DNA of 64,000 bases from Hyphococcus sp. (lineage in GTDB: Bacteria; Pseudomonadota; Alphaproteobacteria; Caulobacterales; Parvularculaceae), in NCBI GenBank assembly GCA_028289605.1, contig JANQON010000017.1, positions 62,001-126,000 of the forward strand. Direction: 5' to 3'. Under the pieces are notes generated by a model. That model saw nothing but the letters and a program-made list of their open reading frames with translations. It made no database searches and was not told the origin of the DNA. Within the stretch, counting starts at the first letter, position 1. The number at the start of each line of letters is the position of its first letter. Shown one piece after another: positions 46,007 through 54,533 of the stretch. The translations under genes were made by a program, and so were the position numbers.

Positions 46007-46114
46007 ATTTAATTCACATCGGCGCTCTGTAGTTGCCGTGAGTCCTGCAGGTGCTATCTCGGCAGGTGCGTAACGTCAGCATACGTTACAAAATGTTAGT
46101 TTTGAAATTTAACT
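46001..46114. repeat. Inverted repeats upstream of the G8-domain gene
   Basis: AGTTAAATTT (46001-46010) is repeated in inverted form as AAATTTAACT (46105-46114). Inside it, GTAACGT (46070) and ACGTTAC (46083) form a separate perfect palindrome with a 6-nt spacer. These nested pairs suggest operators of a tightly regulated promoter. Confidence 0.45.
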
Positions 46115-46230
46115 AAATCGGGAAAGCAATCTTAGAAATGAACCCGTAGATTTCTCGTGTCTCCTTACCGGCGCGCGTTCCCTAATCGCGCAACAGGCCG
46201 GAACGTTTGTTTGGATTGCGAGAGATCACT

Positions 46231-49200
46231 ATGGGCGTGTCGGCCAAAAAGCGGGATGTTAACGTTAATTCCGCCACCACCTACGCCGCAGCGCCCGCCA
46301 TTGATGATGTGATTGACGTTCTCGCGGCGAACGACTCGTTAAAGCCGGCGCTGAGCGGACGTCGCGCCAGACGACGAGCCAAGGAGAACAAATTGTCAAA
46401 GTCCGGTATACTGCTGCCCCTGTTCGCCGCACAGGGCTGCCTCAGCGTCGGCAAGGACGACGACCTGCTCAATCTTTCAGGCGCCGGCGGCATGGCGAGC
46501 GAACCCTTTGCGAACGGCGACAGCTTCCAAGAGCTGGGACTGCATATCGACTTTGCCGACGATCGGCGGGACGGTGTGGGCGCATCCGGCGCGGTGCTGG
46601 CGGGCAATGACCAGTTTGCGGTCGCCGGCGATACGGCCCTTGCGCTCGATCCCGCCGATTTGCTTGCCAACGATTTTGCCGATAATGGTCAAGGGCTTGA
46701 AATCGTTCGTGTCTTCAACGCGCAACATGGGTCGGTCATGTTCGACGGCGCAATCATAGAGTTTGTTCCCGATGACGGGTTCGATGGACGCGCGCAATTT
46801 CAATACGAAGTTCGCGACGCCAGCGGCAACACCACAACCGCCCTGGTGGAAGTCAGTGTCGGCCAGCATGCCGGCCCGCCAGGCCATGGCGGCGCGGGAC
46901 ACGGCGGCGGTCACGCAGACGACGACGATCATAGCGGGATGGGCGGCGGTCACGGCGGCTCGGGAACCAATGGAGCTGGCGGTCATGGGAGCGGTCACGG
47001 CGGCTCTGGAACAAACGGCGCCGGCGGTCACGGCGGAGGCCATGGCGGGGGAACAGCCCACGCCCATCCGACGGACCCGTCCAAAATGGCCGAACACATG
47101 GCGCTCCTTAACCTTGTTCCGGTCGCCGATGCGTCGCATGTCGCGATCAACAACGGTTCCTGGTTTGATCCGAATACCTGGGCCAATGGCGAGGTTCCCG
47201 GCGACGGCGCCGATGTTGTGGTGCCGCACGGCGTTGTTGTTCACTATGACAGCGTCAGCGACGTGTCGCTTCATACCGTTCGCGTCGACGGCGATGTCCA
47301 TTTCGCGACTGACAAAAACACCTTCATGGAAGTCGATACCTTTATCGTGACGCCGAGCGGCCATCTGACGATCGGCACGATCGATAATCCAGTGGCCGAC
47401 AATGTCGAGGCGGTTATTCAGATCGCCGACAACGGCCCCATCGATGTGGCGTGGGACCCAATGCTGTTGTCTCGCGGGCTGATTTCCCATGGCTCGATCG
47501 AAGTGCACGGCTCAGAGAAAGACAGCTTCCTGCGGCTTGCCGAAGACCCGATGCGCGGCGACACATCCATGGTGTTGGACACTGTTCCGTCGGGGTGGGA
47601 GGTTGGCGATCGGCTGGTGTTGACCGGTACCGAAATGGGTGATCGCACGCGCGGCCCAGCGGGTCAGCAACGCGATATCTCCACCCAGGACGAAGAGCTT
47701 GTCATTACACGGATCGACGGCAACGTCGTGCACTTTGATCGCGCGCTGCAATATGATCATGATACGCCGCGCGCGGACCTCAAAGCCTATGTAGCGAATT
47801 ACTCAAGAAATGTACGCATCCTCACCGAAAACGCCGACGCCTTGCCGCCGTCGCAGCGCGGCCATGTCATGTTGATGCATTCTGACGATATTGACGTGCG
47901 TTACGCCGAGTTTTCCGATCTGGGCCGCACCGATAAATCCGAGCGCGCTTTCGATGTGGACGACCTCGCGGTCGTTGAATCCGACAGCAACCTCAAGGGG
48001 CGCTATTCGCTTCACATTCACCGCGCCGGCGTCAGCGACCAGGACGATCCTGCGATGGTTGTCGGTAATGCAGTTTGGGGCTCGCCCGGCTGGGGCTATG
48101 TTCATCACGATTCCAACGCGATTTTTGCGGACAACGCCGCCTATGACGTCTTCGGCGCAGCCTTCGTTGCGGAGTCGGGCAATGAGACCGGCCGCTGGGT
48201 CCGCAACATTTCGATCAAGAACGAAGGCGTCGGCGGCGTGGACTGGGATCTGAATACGCCGAAGTCCGGGGCTGACGTGAATGCTTTCGACCTAGGCCGA
48301 AACGGCACCGGGTTCTGGTTCCAGGGCCGTCTCGTCGATGCGGTCGACAATGTCGCAGCAGGCAGCCCCGGCGGGCACGGATTCACGTATTTTCATCGCG
48401 GATCCGACGGCAATCAAGTGCAGGTCGGCACGCTCAACACGCCGGAAATCAGCGGCTACCAGGACGACACCCTGAACGTGAACTTCCCGCATATTTCACA
48501 ATTCCAGAACAATGAAGCCATCGCCGTCGGCGTTGGGTTCATGGTTGTAAAATCCGACGAGGAACAACGTCACGATCTGCGCTCTGTACTTGAGGACTTA
48601 ACAGCCTGGAATGTCCGTACCGGGATTCACCTCGAATACACCGCCCACTATACGATTATTAATCCGGATCTCATTGCCGTTGACGCGACCGGCAATGACA
48701 ATCAGTTCGGAATCGACTTACGGCGCGATGTCCACGATCTGGTCGTGGTCGGCGGCAATATCGACGGATTTCACTGGGGCGTAAACGTCAACAATGAAAT
48801 CGACCCGTCGGTCGGCAGCGACATGTTCTTCATTGACGTGAACATTACCAACTTGCTGTCTGATCATCGCGGTCCGGGCGTGGCTTATACGGGGCTTGAT
48901 CCGTCTATGCAGGTTTTAACGGGCGCCCAGGCGGCGGCGCTTCCAGGCGTTGGCGCGCTGTCCTTTGTTTCCGACTTTGCAGACTTCGATCCTCTTGGTT
49001 CGGACACGAGGGGGAAGCAAAACCTCACCGGCGACAAATATGACAGCCTCGGGGAATACGAGATTGGCAGGCTCGACCCGCATCTCGTCAGCTATCGCGG
49101 CATGCAGCGCGCGGTGGCCGAAGAAGGGTATTGGACGTTGCCTGACGGACGCGCGGTTACAGCGATTGAGCGCTATTTCGCCGATCGCGCGACCGGTGAG

Positions 49201-49572
49201 ACCATCAAAATCTCAACCTTTGTTGAAATCCCCGGCGGCGTCGACGAAGCACAGCGATATGGCGGCGAATTTCACGGTCTGCTGGATCAGGCGGGCGCCG
49301 GTCCCAATGCTGTCAACGATGTTGCGCGGGTCGCTTCGGGCGGACGCATCGATATCGACGTGCTCGCCAACGATTCCGATCCCGAAGGCGACCGCATCGC
49401 CGTGGACGGTCTCGGCGAGGCGCGCAATGGTTCGGTGTGGGCCAATGACGACGGCACCATCACCTATCAGCCCGACCCGAATTTTTCCGGTTCTGACTCC
49501 TTTTATTACTGGGTCGAGGACGACAACGGAAACTTCGCGAAAGCCTGGGTTCAGGTGACTGTCGACGTCTGA
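46231..49572 (+). CDS. Large G8-domain surface protein with Ig-like repeats
   Basis: 1113 residues from the ATG at 46231; a TTG at 46207 is an alternative. The N-terminus has a basic run (RRARRRAKENK) and a weak hydrophobic GILLPLFAAQGC, no normal signal peptide. An Ig-like domain (about 125-210) precedes a Gly/His-rich linker (about 215-280). A G8 domain with NGSWFDPNTWANGEVPGDGA comes next (about 303-480), then a long beta-helix-like part. A C-terminal Ig-like domain (DVLANDSDPEGD to the end) closes it. G8 domains bind glycans. It follows the exopolysaccharide genes. Confidence 0.85.
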   Translation: MGVSAKKRDVNVNSATTYAAAPAIDDVIDVLAANDSLKPALSGRRARRRAKENKLSKSGILLPLFAAQGCLSVGKDDDLLNLSGAGGMASEPFANGDSFQELGLHIDFADDRRDGVGASGAVLAGNDQFAVAGDTALALDPADLLANDFADNGQGLEIVRVFNAQHGSVMFDGAIIEFVPDDGFDGRAQFQYEVRDASGNTTTALVEVSVGQHAGPPGHGGAGHGGGHADDDDHSGMGGGHGGSGTNGAGGHGSGHGGSGTNGAGGHGGGHGGGTAHAHPTDPSKMAEHMALLNLVPVADASHVAINNGSWFDPNTWANGEVPGDGADVVVPHGVVVHYDSVSDVSLHTVRVDGDVHFATDKNTFMEVDTFIVTPSGHLTIGTIDNPVADNVEAVIQIADNGPIDVAWDPMLLSRGLISHGSIEVHGSEKDSFLRLAEDPMRGDTSMVLDTVPSGWEVGDRLVLTGTEMGDRTRGPAGQQRDISTQDEELVITRIDGNVVHFDRALQYDHDTPRADLKAYVANYSRNVRILTENADALPPSQRGHVMLMHSDDIDVRYAEFSDLGRTDKSERAFDVDDLAVVESDSNLKGRYSLHIHRAGVSDQDDPAMVVGNAVWGSPGWGYVHHDSNAIFADNAAYDVFGAAFVAESGNETGRWVRNISIKNEGVGGVDWDLNTPKSGADVNAFDLGRNGTGFWFQGRLVDAVDNVAAGSPGGHGFTYFHRGSDGNQVQVGTLNTPEISGYQDDTLNVNFPHISQFQNNEAIAVGVGFMVVKSDEEQRHDLRSVLEDLTAWNVRTGIHLEYTAHYTIINPDLIAVDATGNDNQFGIDLRRDVHDLVVVGGNIDGFHWGVNVNNEIDPSVGSDMFFIDVNITNLLSDHRGPGVAYTGLDPSMQVLTGAQAAALPGVGALSFVSDFADFDPLGSDTRGKQNLTGDKYDSLGEYEIGRLDPHLVSYRGMQRAVAEEGYWTLPDGRAVTAIERYFADRATGETIKISTFVEIPGGVDEAQRYGGEFHGLLDQAGAGPNAVNDVARVASGGRIDIDVLANDSDPEGDRIAVDGLGEARNGSVWANDDGTITYQPDPNFSGSDSFYYWVEDDNGNFAKAWVQVTVDV
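46951..47040 (+). repeat. Tandem 45-nt repeat coding for Gly/His-rich linker
   Basis: Two adjacent 45-nt units (46951-46995 and 46996-47040) encode HGGSGTNGAGGHGSG and HGGSGTNGAGGHGGG. The codons differ at third positions, so the copies are not fresh duplications. Confidence 0.8.
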
Positions 49573-50699
49573 GGTTTGGCGCAGTTCCATTCTTCAATGA
49601 CGCTGGCGTCTTCTTCCGCCGGTTTATACTCCGCATAAAGAGCAGATAGGGCGTCAGCGTCCGCAAGCTGCGCCGCGGCCCAGACCGCGGCGCCGCGCAC
49701 CAGGGCGCTATCGTCCTGCAACAGCGGCCTGATCGTTTCCAGTAGGGCTCGGTCTTCCGCATTGCCGATGGCGATTGCGACGTTGCGCACAAACCGGTCC
49801 CTGCCGATGCGCTTGACGGGAGAGCCGGAAAACATCTGGCGAAACGCCGCATCGTTGAGGCCGGCAAGCTCTGCGAGCAGGGGCGCGCGCAATTCCTCGC
49901 GGGCATGGAATGCCGATTCGTGCGATGTTGACGCGAATTTGTTCCATGGACATACGGCGAGGCAATCATCGCAACCATAGATTCGGTTGCCCATCGGTTT
50001 TCTGAACGCGCGGGGGATCGGCCCTTTGTGTTCAATGGTGAGATAAGAGATGCAGCGGCGCGCGTCGAGCTGATAAGGCGCCGGAAACGCATCGGTTGGG
50101 CAAATGTCGAGACAATTGCGGCACGATCCGCAGTGATCGGCTTCAGGCTCGTCCGGCGTCAGCTCCAGGGCCGAGTAGATGACGCCGATGAACAGCCAGG
50201 AGCCGAAGGCGCGCGATACGAGATTGGTGTGCTTGCCCTGCCACCCGGCGCCGGCCGCTTCGGCTAGCGGTTTTTCCATCACCGGGGCTGTGTCGACAAA
50301 GACCTTCAATTCGCCGCCGAACGTCTCTCCCATCCATCGGCCCAGCCGCTTCAGCCGTTTTTTGACAATGTCGTGATAGTCTTTATTTCGTGCGTATACG
50401 GAAATTGCGGCGTGTTTCTTTCGGCTCAGTATCGCTAACGGGTCTTCGCCGGGGCCGTAATTCAAGGTCACGACAACAGCGCTTTTGGCGGCCGGCCACA
50501 GCGTTTGCGGCTTCGCGCGTTCGCGCTTGCGCGTTTCCATCCAATCCATGTCGCCGTGCCGGCCTTTTTCAAGAAAGGCGACGAGGCGCAAGCCGACCGC
50601 GTCGGGAAGGTCGGCCGCGGTGACGCGGGCGTCGTCGAAACCCAGTTCCAGCGCCTTGGCGCGGATGGCGTCGCGCCGCGTTGTCGCCGTCGCATCCAT
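49551..50699 (-). CDS. queG: Epoxyqueuosine reductase
   Basis: Cobalamin- and Fe-S-dependent enzyme that reduces epoxyqueuosine to queuosine in tRNA. 382 residues from the ATG at 50699. Two 4Fe-4S motifs are intact: CGSCRNCLDICPTDAF and CDDCLAVCPWNKF. A HEAT-like C-terminal part follows (LLETIRPLLQDDSALVRGAAVWAAAQL). The start overlaps the stop of the GST gene (ATGA), so the two are coupled. The 3' end overlaps the convergent G8-protein gene by 22 nt. Confidence 0.96.
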   Translation of the reverse strand: MDATATTRRDAIRAKALELGFDDARVTAADLPDAVGLRLVAFLEKGRHGDMDWMETRKRERAKPQTLWPAAKSAVVVTLNYGPGEDPLAILSRKKHAAISVYARNKDYHDIVKKRLKRLGRWMGETFGGELKVFVDTAPVMEKPLAEAAGAGWQGKHTNLVSRAFGSWLFIGVIYSALELTPDEPEADHCGSCRNCLDICPTDAFPAPYQLDARRCISYLTIEHKGPIPRAFRKPMGNRIYGCDDCLAVCPWNKFASTSHESAFHAREELRAPLLAELAGLNDAAFRQMFSGSPVKRIGRDRFVRNVAIAIGNAEDRALLETIRPLLQDDSALVRGAAVWAAAQLADADALSALYAEYKPAEEDASVIEEWNCAKPQTSTVT

Positions 50700-51373
50700 C
50701 AGAAATCGAGATCGGCGTAATGGCGCGGCGGCGGCAGGCCCTCGATGCGGTCGCGAAGGATCGGCCGGAACGACGGGCGGGATTTCACCCGCGCGTACCA
50801 TTCCTTGACGACGGGAAAGCGGCCCCAGGGCGCTGCGTCCACATAGTCGACCGACGACAGATAGGCGGCGGCGGCGATATCGGCGGCTGAAAATTTCTCC
50901 CCCGCGAACCACGCCCGTTCGCCCAACAGCCAGGCGAAGTAGTCGAGGTGCCAGTCCAGGGCCTCGATACCCGCGCGCAATAGGTCGTAGTCCGGCTGCC
51001 CCCGGCGCATCAGTCTTTTATCGACGCGTTCACGCACGATCATGTCGATCACGTCGCGTTCGAACTTGTCTGCGAACCACGCCACAAGCCTGCGGGTTTC
51101 GGCCCGCGCCGCCGCCGTCATGGGAAACAGCGCGGGCTCCGCGTAGGCGTCTTCCAGATAGTCGACGATCACGCCGCCCGGCGTCACGCCCGGGCCCGGA
51201 GCCTCGCCTTCGAGAAGAACAGGCAGCATTCCGGCCGGATTTGCGGAGAGAAGGCGGTCATCGTCTTCCCAGGGACGGATCTCTTCGAGGCGGGCTGGAA
51301 GGCCTTTTTCGGCCAGAGCGATCCGGACCATGCGGGAGGCAGGATCGAGCGGCATGTGAAGCAGCGTGCGCAT
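50699..51373 (-). CDS. Glutathione S-transferase
   Basis: 224 residues. Thioredoxin-like N-terminal domain starting LLHMPLDPASRMVRIALAEKGL, with the cis-Pro/SNAIL-type area replaced by GMLPVLL and GGVIVDYLEDAY. The C-terminal helical domain has KFSAADIAAAAYLSSVDYVDAAPWG. This form (FzlA-like GST) is found beside queG in alphaproteobacteria, where FzlA binds FtsZ; whether this protein does so is an inference from family and position. It overlaps queG. Confidence 0.87.
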   Translation of the reverse strand: MRTLLHMPLDPASRMVRIALAEKGLPARLEEIRPWEDDDRLLSANPAGMLPVLLEGEAPGPGVTPGGVIVDYLEDAYAEPALFPMTAAARAETRRLVAWFADKFERDVIDMIVRERVDKRLMRRGQPDYDLLRAGIEALDWHLDYFAWLLGERAWFAGEKFSAADIAAAAYLSSVDYVDAAPWGRFPVVKEWYARVKSRPSFRPILRDRIEGLPPPRHYADLDF

Positions 51374-51630
51374 GCTCCATCAATGAACGATTTTTGGCCG
51401 CGCCGCCACGGGGGCGCCCTTCCAGGCTGCGCTGGCGGCTCCGTTCGGCACACCGCGCGTTAACCTTTTCACCGGCGCGCCGCCGAACCGATTTTCAAGG
51501 CCGGCGGCGGTTTTGGGGCCGTCGCACGCATAGACGGCAAAGCCTTTGCAGTTGGAGCGTTAAGACCCTTCGCCGGTTGTCTCATTCTGGGCCGGCGTCG
51601 GGAGCGTGGTGCGGGCACGGGGAGACGGGT

Positions 51631-53241
51631 ATGGCGAGCAATCACTTCGAAGACGCGACGGACTTTGCCTGGCGCAGGCCCGCGCCCATGGCGCGGCGCG
51701 CGGCGATGACCCTCTATTCATGGCAGGCGCCGCATGTTTCCTATTTCGGCGCGCTCTTCGCCGCCGCTCCATTTATCCTTGCGGCGTTGTTTGCGCCGGC
51801 GCTGTTAAGCCTGTCGCCGACGGTGGACATGATCGCGCCCATCGCCGACGCTCGCGCGGCCCTCGCCGGTGAAATCCCCATCGAACAAACCAGCGCGCCG
51901 TTTTACCTGGCCACGTTGACCGCAGGCGACGTGTTCGCCGACACGCCGGGTCGCATCCACCTCATCGCCAAGGCGCTGAGCGCGCTGTTGGTGGTTGCGC
52001 CGATGGCTTATTTCGCCGTTTCCCGCCTGCCGGTCTTCGCCGGCGCAACCTTGACGGCGGCGCTTGCCGGCTTTGTTGCGTCCCCGTTCGGCGGGCCCGC
52101 GGAGTTTGCGTTGGCGCTGTTTCTGGTCTGCGGGTTCTGTTTCCTGTCTGCCTCCGCTGACGATTCGCCTGGGCGCGCCCGGTTTGAGGGTTTGCTCGCC
52201 GGGATATCGCTGTTTGTGCTCTGGCTTTTGAATCCGGTGTTTTCTCTTGCGGGGTTCGTCGCCTTGTCGGCGTGCCCGTTTCTTTCCGGTCCGAGAGGGC
52301 TGACGCGTTATGCATCGACGTTCGCTGTGTTCGCCGTCTGTGCGGGACTGGCCGAACTGGCCGCGCCGGGCGTCAACCTGGCGCGCGCCGATGCGGCGTC
52401 CGGCACGCTCGCCATGAGCATTCGCTTCGCCGGCGCCGAGAGCGCCCTCGGGCTCGGCGGCGTCGCAGTCAGCGCGCTTTTGGTGCTGCTCATGACGGCG
52501 ATATTCGGCGGACGCGAACACCTACGGGGAACGCTGACCGCGGTGGCTTTCGCGGTGGTCGCCTTTGCCGCGGCGCGATTCGCCGGCGCAAACGCGTTGC
52601 CGGTCTTCGTCTTTGCCGCCACCATTGCCGCGTTTTCGGTATCGTCCCCGTTTTACGACGGCCTTTTCCGCAATCACGACCGCGCCAGCGTCGCGGTCGC
52701 CCTGGCCGCCGCCGTGTTGCCGATTTGCTGGACGGCGGCGATGGTCGCCCACGCTGCGGGGCAGTTTTCCCTCCAGCACCAGACGGCGGCGCAGGCGCCG
52801 CAAAACATCCGCACCGAGCTCGCCCTCGTGCAGCCGGGCGGTCCGATGATTGCGCGCTGGATCGAAGAAGGCCGGTTTTCGACCCCTGAGGCGCGCGAGC
52901 TGTTGGCGCTCGCGCCTGTCGACCAGTCGGCCATGTTGCTGGAAGCGGCGAGCCGCGCCAGGGCGATGGCGGCGCGGGGCCATGGCGTCGCCATTCTCGC
53001 CGGCGTCGACGCGGCATGCGTGCTGGCGGAAGAGCGCGCCTGCCGCGCCGACAGTAATGACGCGGCGGCGGCGGCGCAGGTGGTTTTTGTGCCGCGGCTG
53101 GATATCGGCCCCGGGGCGATCGCCGCTAAGGGCCGCGCCGAGGCGCTGCTCTATACCGAATTCAAGATGGTCGAGGAAACGCCGTTCTGGGAAATCTGGG
53201 TGCGTCGGGGCGCGGCGCAGTCCGGCGCGTTTCTTCGCTAG
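51631..53241 (+). CDS. Multi-spanning hypothetical membrane protein
   Basis: 536 residues from the ATG at 51631 (GGGGAGACG upstream); the frame is open further. About ten to twelve hydrophobic helices fill residues 45-400, starting FGALFAAAPFILAALFAPALL. A large soluble C-terminal part (about 400-536) contains LVQPGGPMIARWIEEG and EILAGVDAACVLAEE-like sequence. The layout resembles GT-C-type polyprenyl-linked glycosyltransferases or mannosyltransferases, but no catalytic DxD/DE was placed. Function unknown. Confidence 0.72.
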   Translation: MASNHFEDATDFAWRRPAPMARRAAMTLYSWQAPHVSYFGALFAAAPFILAALFAPALLSLSPTVDMIAPIADARAALAGEIPIEQTSAPFYLATLTAGDVFADTPGRIHLIAKALSALLVVAPMAYFAVSRLPVFAGATLTAALAGFVASPFGGPAEFALALFLVCGFCFLSASADDSPGRARFEGLLAGISLFVLWLLNPVFSLAGFVALSACPFLSGPRGLTRYASTFAVFAVCAGLAELAAPGVNLARADAASGTLAMSIRFAGAESALGLGGVAVSALLVLLMTAIFGGREHLRGTLTAVAFAVVAFAAARFAGANALPVFVFAATIAAFSVSSPFYDGLFRNHDRASVAVALAAAVLPICWTAAMVAHAAGQFSLQHQTAAQAPQNIRTELALVQPGGPMIARWIEEGRFSTPEARELLALAPVDQSAMLLEAASRARAMAARGHGVAILAGVDAACVLAEERACRADSNDAAAAAQVVFVPRLDIGPGAIAAKGRAEALLYTEFKMVEETPFWEIWVRRGAAQSGAFLR

Positions 53242-53244
53242 CCC

Positions 53245-54057
53245 TTACCCGCAGGACGCGATGAAATAGGGATTGTCGAAGCCGCGTTCGCGCTTGTTGT
53301 AGCCAAGCGGTTCGCCGTCGGGATGGGTGGCGACGGCCCCGCCCGCCGCTTCGAGCACAGCCTGTCCTGCGCCTGTGTCCCATTCCATGGTCCGGCCAAA
53401 GCGCGGATAGATATGCGCCGCGCCTTCCGCGATCAGGCAAAACTTCAGAGACGACCCGGCCGCCGCGAAGTCGGCGACATCGAGCGTTATCAAATACTCG
53501 TCCGTTTCCGGCGACCTGTGTGATCGGCTGGCGACCGCGATCAGACCGCCGTCGGGTCTTTTGGCGACGGCGATTTTCGTGCGCCTGATTTCCGATCCGT
53601 CCTCGCCAATGTCAGCGCGCCACGCGCCGGCGCCGACCAGGCCGCCATAGAGCTTTCCGCACGCCGGCGCGTAGACGACCCCAAGTGCAGGGCGTCCGTC
53701 GCGGACCAGGGCGATATTGACGGTGAACTCGCCCGTGCGGTTGATGAATTCCTTGGTGCCGTCGAGAGGATCGACGAGAAAGAAGACGTCGCCCAGCGCC
53801 GGGATCTTGCCCTCGCTGGCCGCTTCCTCGGCAAGCACCGGAATATCCGGCGCGATTTCCTTCAGACCTTCGAGAATGACGGCTTCGCCAATTCTGTCTG
53901 CGGCCGTGACCGGCGAGGCGTCCTGCTTCTGTTCGGCCTCAAAATCCGTACGGTAAATGGTCATGATCTCCGCGCCCGCCTTCAGCGCCAGGGCGGCGAG
54001 AGCCTCGCAGAGCGTTTCGGAATCTTCGCGCGGTTGGTGTGACATAAGCGATCGCAT
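53245..54057 (-). CDS. cysQ: 3'(2'),5'-bisphosphate nucleotidase
   Basis: Inositol-monophosphatase-fold enzyme that removes phosphate from PAP/PAPS, recycling sulfate-assimilation by-products. 270 residues. It has the metal site FLVDPLDGTKEFINRTGEFTVN, an upstream VLAEEAASEG Glu pair and the C-terminal EWDTGAGQAVLEAAGG. The start may be M1 (54057) or M5 (54045); neither has a strong ribosome site. It ends 3 nt from the convergent membrane-protein gene. Confidence 0.94.
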   Translation of the reverse strand: MRSLMSHQPREDSETLCEALAALALKAGAEIMTIYRTDFEAEQKQDASPVTAADRIGEAVILEGLKEIAPDIPVLAEEAASEGKIPALGDVFFLVDPLDGTKEFINRTGEFTVNIALVRDGRPALGVVYAPACGKLYGGLVGAGAWRADIGEDGSEIRRTKIAVAKRPDGGLIAVASRSHRSPETDEYLITLDVADFAAAGSSLKFCLIAEGAAHIYPRFGRTMEWDTGAGQAVLEAAGGAVATHPDGEPLGYNKRERGFDNPYFIASCG

Positions 54058-54090
54058 GCTGAAGGTTGAGAAGAATGGAAAGCGCGTCTT

Positions 54091-54315
54091 CTACCGGAAC
54101 GCGATCACAGTAAAGGCCGAAGTTTGTTTGGGCGTCAGCCCGGTCGCTGGAATGATCTCCTGGATAATCCAGCCTTCCTCGGCCAGTTCGTTAAGGCGAT
54201 CCTGCATCGCAGCCGCCGCGGCCCTTGCATAGTCGCGCTCGTTGGCGACGAGGCCGACGGGCCGGCGCTTGGCGTCGCGCCAGCTGACATGGAATACGGC
54301 GAACTGTTTCGACAT
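54091..54315 (-). CDS. Small hypothetical protein upstream of cysQ
   Basis: 74 residues from the ATG at 54315; the frame is open 18 codons further. It shows beta-strand (KQFAVFHVSWRD), helix (DYARAAAAAMQDRLNELAEEGW) and strand (WIIQEIIPATG) order, like small DUF4177-type proteins. It lies 33 nt before cysQ on the same strand and is probably cotranscribed. Function unknown. Confidence 0.6.
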   Translation of the reverse strand: MSKQFAVFHVSWRDAKRRPVGLVANERDYARAAAAAMQDRLNELAEEGWIIQEIIPATGLTPKQTSAFTVIAFR

Positions 54316-54449
54316 GAAACGATCGAACCTTGAGACCTGAGACGTTAGAGCGTAAACACGCTTATACACGCAAGCGACGGGCCGGCCGGTCCGGTCAATC
54401 CTTTCCTCAGCACCCAGAATCAGCGCCGGCGGAGGACTTTTTGTCGGAT

Positions 54450-54469
54450 TTTTTGGTCGTTACCAAAAA
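54450..54469. promoter_or_regulatory. Perfect palindromic operator candidate TTTTTGGT-CGTT-ACCAAAAA
   Basis: An 8-bp inverted repeat with a 4-nt centre lies 65 nt before the sugar transferase start. It overlaps the likely -35 region (TTGGTC at 54453) of a promoter with TAATAT at 54477-54482 (18-nt spacer). A repressor bound here would block that promoter. Confidence 0.5.
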
Positions 54470-54533
54470 TTTGGCTTAATATGCACTAATTCGCCACAAA
54501 ACTTGCAGACAAGCGCAGTAAACCGGATTTTCG

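Noticed and set aside
46951-47040. Tandem repeat considered as CRISPR or a phase-variable tract
   Set aside because: Only two units in frame inside a Gly/His linker, with no spacers and synonymous differences.
46231-49572. RTX-type secretion signal or PEP-CTERM anchor in the G8 protein
   Set aside because: No GGxGxDxxx repeats and no C-terminal PEP-hydrophobic-Arg tripartite tail. The protein ends in an Ig-like strand.
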